In this document: piece after piece, positions 60,079 through 64,000 of the stretch
How the letters are laid out: each line of letters starts with the position of its first letter
Position numbering within the stretch: the first letter of the stretch is position 1
Source: Cokeromyces recurvatus
Taxonomy: Eukaryota > Mucoromycota > Mucoromycetes > Mucorales > Mucoraceae
Length of the DNA stretch: 64,000 nt
Direction of reading: 5' to 3'
NCBI RefSeq assembly: GCF_025118155.1
Contig: NW_026251391.1
Span: 1,082,773-1,146,772 of the forward strand
The notes under the pieces: generated by a model
What the model was told of the DNA's origin: nothing
The model's input: only the letters and a program-made list of their open reading frames with translations
The model's database searches: none
Translations under genes and position numbers: made by a program

Positions 60079-61690
60079 TTACACGCCAATTATTCTTCGA
60101 GGCAAAGGAAGTACTAAAACATTGCTATCAATATATGGAGCAAGTGCGACACAAGTATGTATTTGATGAAGCGGTAAAATGGACAAACTGCTATCTGCTT
60201 CAAATTCATTTTTCCACACTTCAACATTATGTGCATCAAAAGAGGAGAACGAATTATCGGAAGGCTTATACCAGCGAACAAAAGCAAAGACATGTTTTTT
60301 AGCAACAGGAGGTCCAAAAAGATTATCATTATTAGGAAGAAATACCTCATTTGTAAAAAAAAAAAAAAAATAAAGTATTTTTCCAACTCTAAAGCATCCG
60401 TTTCTTTGAGGAACCATTGCTTGAATATAAGCAGCTCTATCCGTTCTACACGCCACACATCTGAAAAGTTGACCTGCCAAATTGACTCTATTGAACTTTT
60501 AAATTTGATCACTAATAATGGCTGTGAAATGTGATGAGAAAGCATTATCAGTAATCTTCTTAATAGTAAAGCAGGCATCATATACAGATCGGTAGAATTC
60601 ATATAAACGATTATAATGATGATTATTCATAAATATGGCTTTTCTAGTCTTTAATGGCAATGCTGAAGGAGGTAAAGGCTCACTACCAGTTAAGACGGCA
60701 TTTGTATTGATTAGGTTGGTTAGAAAAGTTTCTAAATCAAACATATAATTTGAGTCGCTGCTCCTTTTTTGGCGTAATGAATTATTATCATTGCTATTTA
60801 ATTCTACCAAATCCTCCATATCTCCATCATCCAAAATCAGTTCACCTTGCTTAAATTGTTCATTTGGGATCAAATGTTTCAATACATTCATTACAATTGT
60901 ATTGCCTTTTAATGAATTAGGAAGCATTTGTAAGTAATCTTGAACATGGACTTGCTGAAGAAACTTTTCCATATAAGTGAACTCGGGTCCTTCTTTAAAA
61001 TTAATATCAATTTTTTTGATATCACCATTCATACGTTCAAAGCTATACAACCAAGTAGAATAAAGTGGCCCAAAATCATAGATTGTTTGTTGTAGATGTA
61101 AATGCATATGCATATTTGGTATTATGAAATCGGGCTCATAGAGGTCGACATTATTTTTAATAAATTCTACAAGTAAAGTATGAGCTTCATTGACTTCAGA
61201 TACAGTTATAAATGATGATGCAAGTATCTGATTAGCCATTACAAAGCGTAACCAGTTCATCATATGTTCGTCAATTAAACGCCCTTTTAGAACCACAGAT
61301 GAATAGATTATTGTCCATGAACGAAATTCATCACCTTTGAGGCCAGAGAAATTAGCAGATATTTTAGAGCTTATGGCTGTAAACTGAGGAGGAACAAACA
61401 GCTTTTTTTGCATCTACAGCCATATCTGCTAAATCTTTGTTTGTCAAGTAACATCGCGAACTGTTGGGCTTATGTTCAGACTTCCAAAAATCTACCAATC
61501 ATTTGGCAGTACGAAGGTAACGATTATGGAGCCCATCGATTATGGAACATTTAACAATATCAAAATAACCAAATTTATAGAGCTCACTCCAGCGGACACC
61601 ATATTTTTTTTTTCAATCATTTTACGTTCTGTTGACGATCTTGCATTTTTCCAAAGAAGGGCTTGCTTATAGATAGATACTTTGTCACCG
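60079..61690 (-). pseudogene. tnp2-type (CACTA/Plavaka-like) transposase remnant
   Basis: Read on the minus strand in several frames. At 61500-61680 it has ELYKFGYFDIVKCSIIDGLH, the decayed form of the tnp2 YFD...IDPMHNL motif. 60499-61413 is one long frame with DEFRSWTIIYSSVVLKGRLI, PNMHMHLHLQQTIYDFGP and WLYSFERMNGD, the region common to fungal tnp2-associated proteins. The C-terminal part at 60079-60480 (FVRWYKPSDNSF, ILPLHQIHTCVALA) is in a shifted frame. Stops and frameshifts make it nonfunctional. Terminal repeats were not found. Confidence 0.75.
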
Positions 61691-62230
61691 ATTAGACTAA
61701 TGGCTCTTTAAGATAACGCGATGTACCTGTGAAACTCATGAAGGAGTCATCTAAGAACATTATTATAATATATTATCTATTATACTCCTCCATTTTTAAA
61801 GCTCTATTGTTTAATCTTGATTCGATTCCTCTTCTTTAGGGACATCATCCTTAAAATGAGAGAAATGGAATTACCAAAGTTGTCGACACCAGTACCATAA
61901 TTATCAACAACAGTGTACTTTTGTATATAAGTATTTTAGATAATAAAAATAAATTAAAAAAGTAGGAAATATTAATTGAAAGTATTAAATTAACTGAATT
62001 TGATAAGAGTAAAGCATATACCATTGTTGTCATCATTAGACAAAAGAATGACTTTATCCATGTGGTTGCTGTAATAACTAACTTTTGAAACTGTATCAAA
62101 GCCTTTAGGGTTTTTTAAATGGATCATAGGATATGTGAATTTGCAAACGTTATTAATGATAGTCACTGTTAAATAAAGAGTAAAAATTATAAAAAAACTG
62201 TGTTCGGGGTAAATTTAAATGCATGAAGTC
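61691..62230 (-). pseudogene. unrecognised multi-exon remnant
   Basis: On the minus strand, 62034-62165 reads NVCKFTYPMIHLKNPKGFDT and SYYSNHMDKVILLSNDDNN, ending at a possible GTATAT donor. 61873-61915 reads YTVVDNYGTGVDNF after an AAAAG acceptor. The last join is not in frame. No family recognised. Confidence 0.22.
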
Positions 62231-62939
62231 ATTTTATTAAAAATTAATAAATTATTATTACAATCATAATTACATTATTTGTAAAATTACTAAATTTTAT
62301 TTTTTCTTCTTCTTTGAATTTATTGATAATTAATAGAAGTATAGAATTATTAACAATGGAATTACTTTAATCGACATTAATATTTTTTTTTTTCATACCT
62401 TCGAATTTAAAGCAAATTAATAAATTAACGCATTACATGATGTTTTTGAATGTTTAAAATAAAATTATCTGAATGTGATTTAAAGAAGCGTAAGTTTATT
62501 TCATATAATAAAAAGGATTCATTTTTTTGTATACTAGATCATTCCTCCTACATGTGAAGTTTTTAAAAACTATTTGCCTCCATAGGTTGGATGAGTTAGC
62601 ACTTTATTGATTTCGATTTTTTTTTTTTTTTTTTTTTCTTTTTATGATTAAATTAAATTAAATAAAATATAAATGACTAATGAGCTAATGAGCACATAGT
62701 AATTTAATAATCATACTGTACTTCCCTAGCTAATTCAAAAAAGAAACGTAATGAAAGCCTCTTTGAGTCAAAAGGTAAAAAATTAGAAGAAATGAAAAGA
62801 AGATAGACACAGTAGGAGTATACTGGCCTACGACAAGAGCAAATACTGTATTAACTTGGTATAACAATTTACGAAAGAAAGAGAAAGTATATGATGCAAA
62901 ATAATATAACATACTGTTAGACAACAAACTAATAATTAC
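62231..62939. other. AT-rich, unassigned
   Basis: No gene seen; poly(T) of about 20 at 62619-62638. Confidence 0.4.
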
Positions 62940-63045
62940 TATAGAACAAGCCCTGGATAACATGAGCATAAGTAATAGTGTAATAAATGAATTACGTAAT
63001 AAAGGATAAAAGATAAAAACTTGAATATGAAGTATTACAACATCT
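62940..63045 (+). repeat. diverged copy of the gypsy-end repeat
   Basis: Roughly 75% match to 33288-33385 (shared segments TATAGAACAAGC, CATAAGTAAT, AATAAAGGATAAA). It marks a third copy, on the plus strand. Confidence 0.65.
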
Positions 63046-63236
63046 ACTAAATAATATTCAAGTGACGAATGAAATTCTTCTAGAATTGAATGAGACACTC
63101 GAATACAAAATAAGTCATATGATTGCTTAATCTTTCTTTTTTATTGGTCAGCGAAAATAGTATAATAAATTTTTTGATATAACATATAGTAATTGATCTT
63201 CTTTTTCGCTGGTCAGTACCATATAAATGAGTTCCG

Positions 63237-64000
63237 AACAACTTGAACAACTTCTCGCCAATCAACAGGCACAAATCAATCGCCTTGAACAATTACTCCT
63301 CACTCAAACCAATGCTCAACCTTCAGCAGAGCCCCCTAATCAACAACAACAGCAACAGCAAATGGAGGAAGAACAACTGGTCTCTCAACTTCACTCCTTG
63401 GACATTCGTCCTGATTACACCTGGAAACCTTCGCCCTTTTTATCTGAAGTAATGCAATTCAACCAACCTTTGTTCACCACGAACACTTTAACCGATGACA
63501 AACGTAAAGCGATCATCGAACAGTATCCTGGGCAGAAGGATATGGATTATCAACCTCCTGATACCGTACCTCTCGCAGCTCGTACCATGAAGCCACATCT
63601 CACGAAGCAGGATCGTTCTTTAAAACGGCTACAGTACCTTGCTTCGGCCACATTCAGACCTTTGGATGTATTGGCCTTGGAACTTAGTAACGACAATACT
63701 AATCCTAACGTTCAACGTTACTTACATATGCTTAACGACTGTCGTTCTTTACTTTTAAACTTAACCTCGGAAATGACGGAAATGCGAAAGACAATTGCTT
63801 TTCAAGCTATTAACCCTCATTTCTCTTCTACTAACCCGTCGTCACAGCATACTTACATTATGCCTGTTGACGATTTTCAGGCGGCTTTGGCGCAACAAAC
63901 CACCAACTTGCAAAACGTGCAAAAAGCCTCTCGATTTGGTCAACGACCTCAAGTTAGCACCAATCAAAACCATTTTTCCCACACTACCCAACCTCAGCAG
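63237..64000 (+). CDS. DIRS-like ORF1 (Gag-like), partial, runs off the window
   Basis: Open from ATG at 63237 to the window end, 254 codons without a stop. N-terminal coiled coil (LEQLLANQQAQINRLEQLLL), a Gln tract, then DYTWKPSPFLSEVMQFNQP, PLAARTMKPHLTKQDRSLKR and RYLHMLNDCRSLLLNLTSEM, resembling the ORF1 of fungal DIRS-type tyrosine-recombinase retrotransposons. GC content and codon use are distinctly higher in G/C-ending codons than the host genes, as if recently arrived. The RT, RNase H and recombinase that would confirm this lie outside the window. It could be another retroelement gag. Confidence 0.55.

Noticed and set aside
60051..60534. overlapping plus ORFs of 64-101 codons
   Set aside because: Antisense of the tnp2 transposase remnant, which has recognisable motifs on the minus strand.

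Overview
The window looks like nuclear DNA of a filamentous fungus, most likely an early-diverging Mucoromycota (Mucorales-type) genome. It is very AT-rich, with long poly(A)/poly(T) runs and microsatellites. Host genes are compact and interrupted by many 50-150 bp GT-AG introns. The proteins (Isd11, Bdp1, Opi1, RPL7, PKA, ALG1) are eukaryotic and fungal. The species call is an inference. No tRNA, rRNA or CRISPR array was recognised. All exon joins were worked out by hand from splice-site consensus and reading-frame continuity.

Host block 1 (about 1.3-27 kb) carries a Cdc2-like CDK, ALG1, an N-myristoylation-signal methyltransferase, an unrecognised coiled-coil protein, ISD11, a questin-oxidase-like protein, the TFIIIB subunit BDP1, a small acylated ubiquitin-fold protein, a PQ-loop (Any1/SLC66A2-like) membrane protein, a bHLH factor, an Opi1-family repressor, RPL7 and a pepsin-like protein that lacks one catalytic Asp. 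The bHLH and OPI1 genes diverge from a shared 1.65-kb region that contains a full match to the yeast inositol/choline-responsive element. An RPL7 intron hosts a box C/D snoRNA with a strong 25S rRNA antisense element.

The mobile-element block (about 28.7-53.2 kb) starts with a decayed chromodomain Ty3/gypsy element, followed by an LTR-like palindrome and minisatellites. An intact seven-exon gene for a PD-(D/E)XK-like protein and a secreted PI-PLC-X protein come next. From 42.65 to 53.12 kb lies a nest: an old Tc1-like element was split by about 9 kb of insertions. These are a 1.36-kb TIR element, an intact 1.66-kb DD34E Tc1-like transposon, a Fanzor (eukaryotic TnpB) relic inside a TA-flanked TIR element, and a second intact PD-(D/E)XK-like gene with nine exons.

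Host block 2 (53.6-57.4 kb) has a PKA catalytic subunit with a polyglutamine N-terminus and a small multi-pass membrane protein. The right end (58-64 kb) holds gene fragments, a tnp2-type (CACTA/Plavaka-like) transposase relic, another copy of the gypsy-end repeat, and the start of an open reading frame resembling DIRS-element ORF1 that runs off the window.
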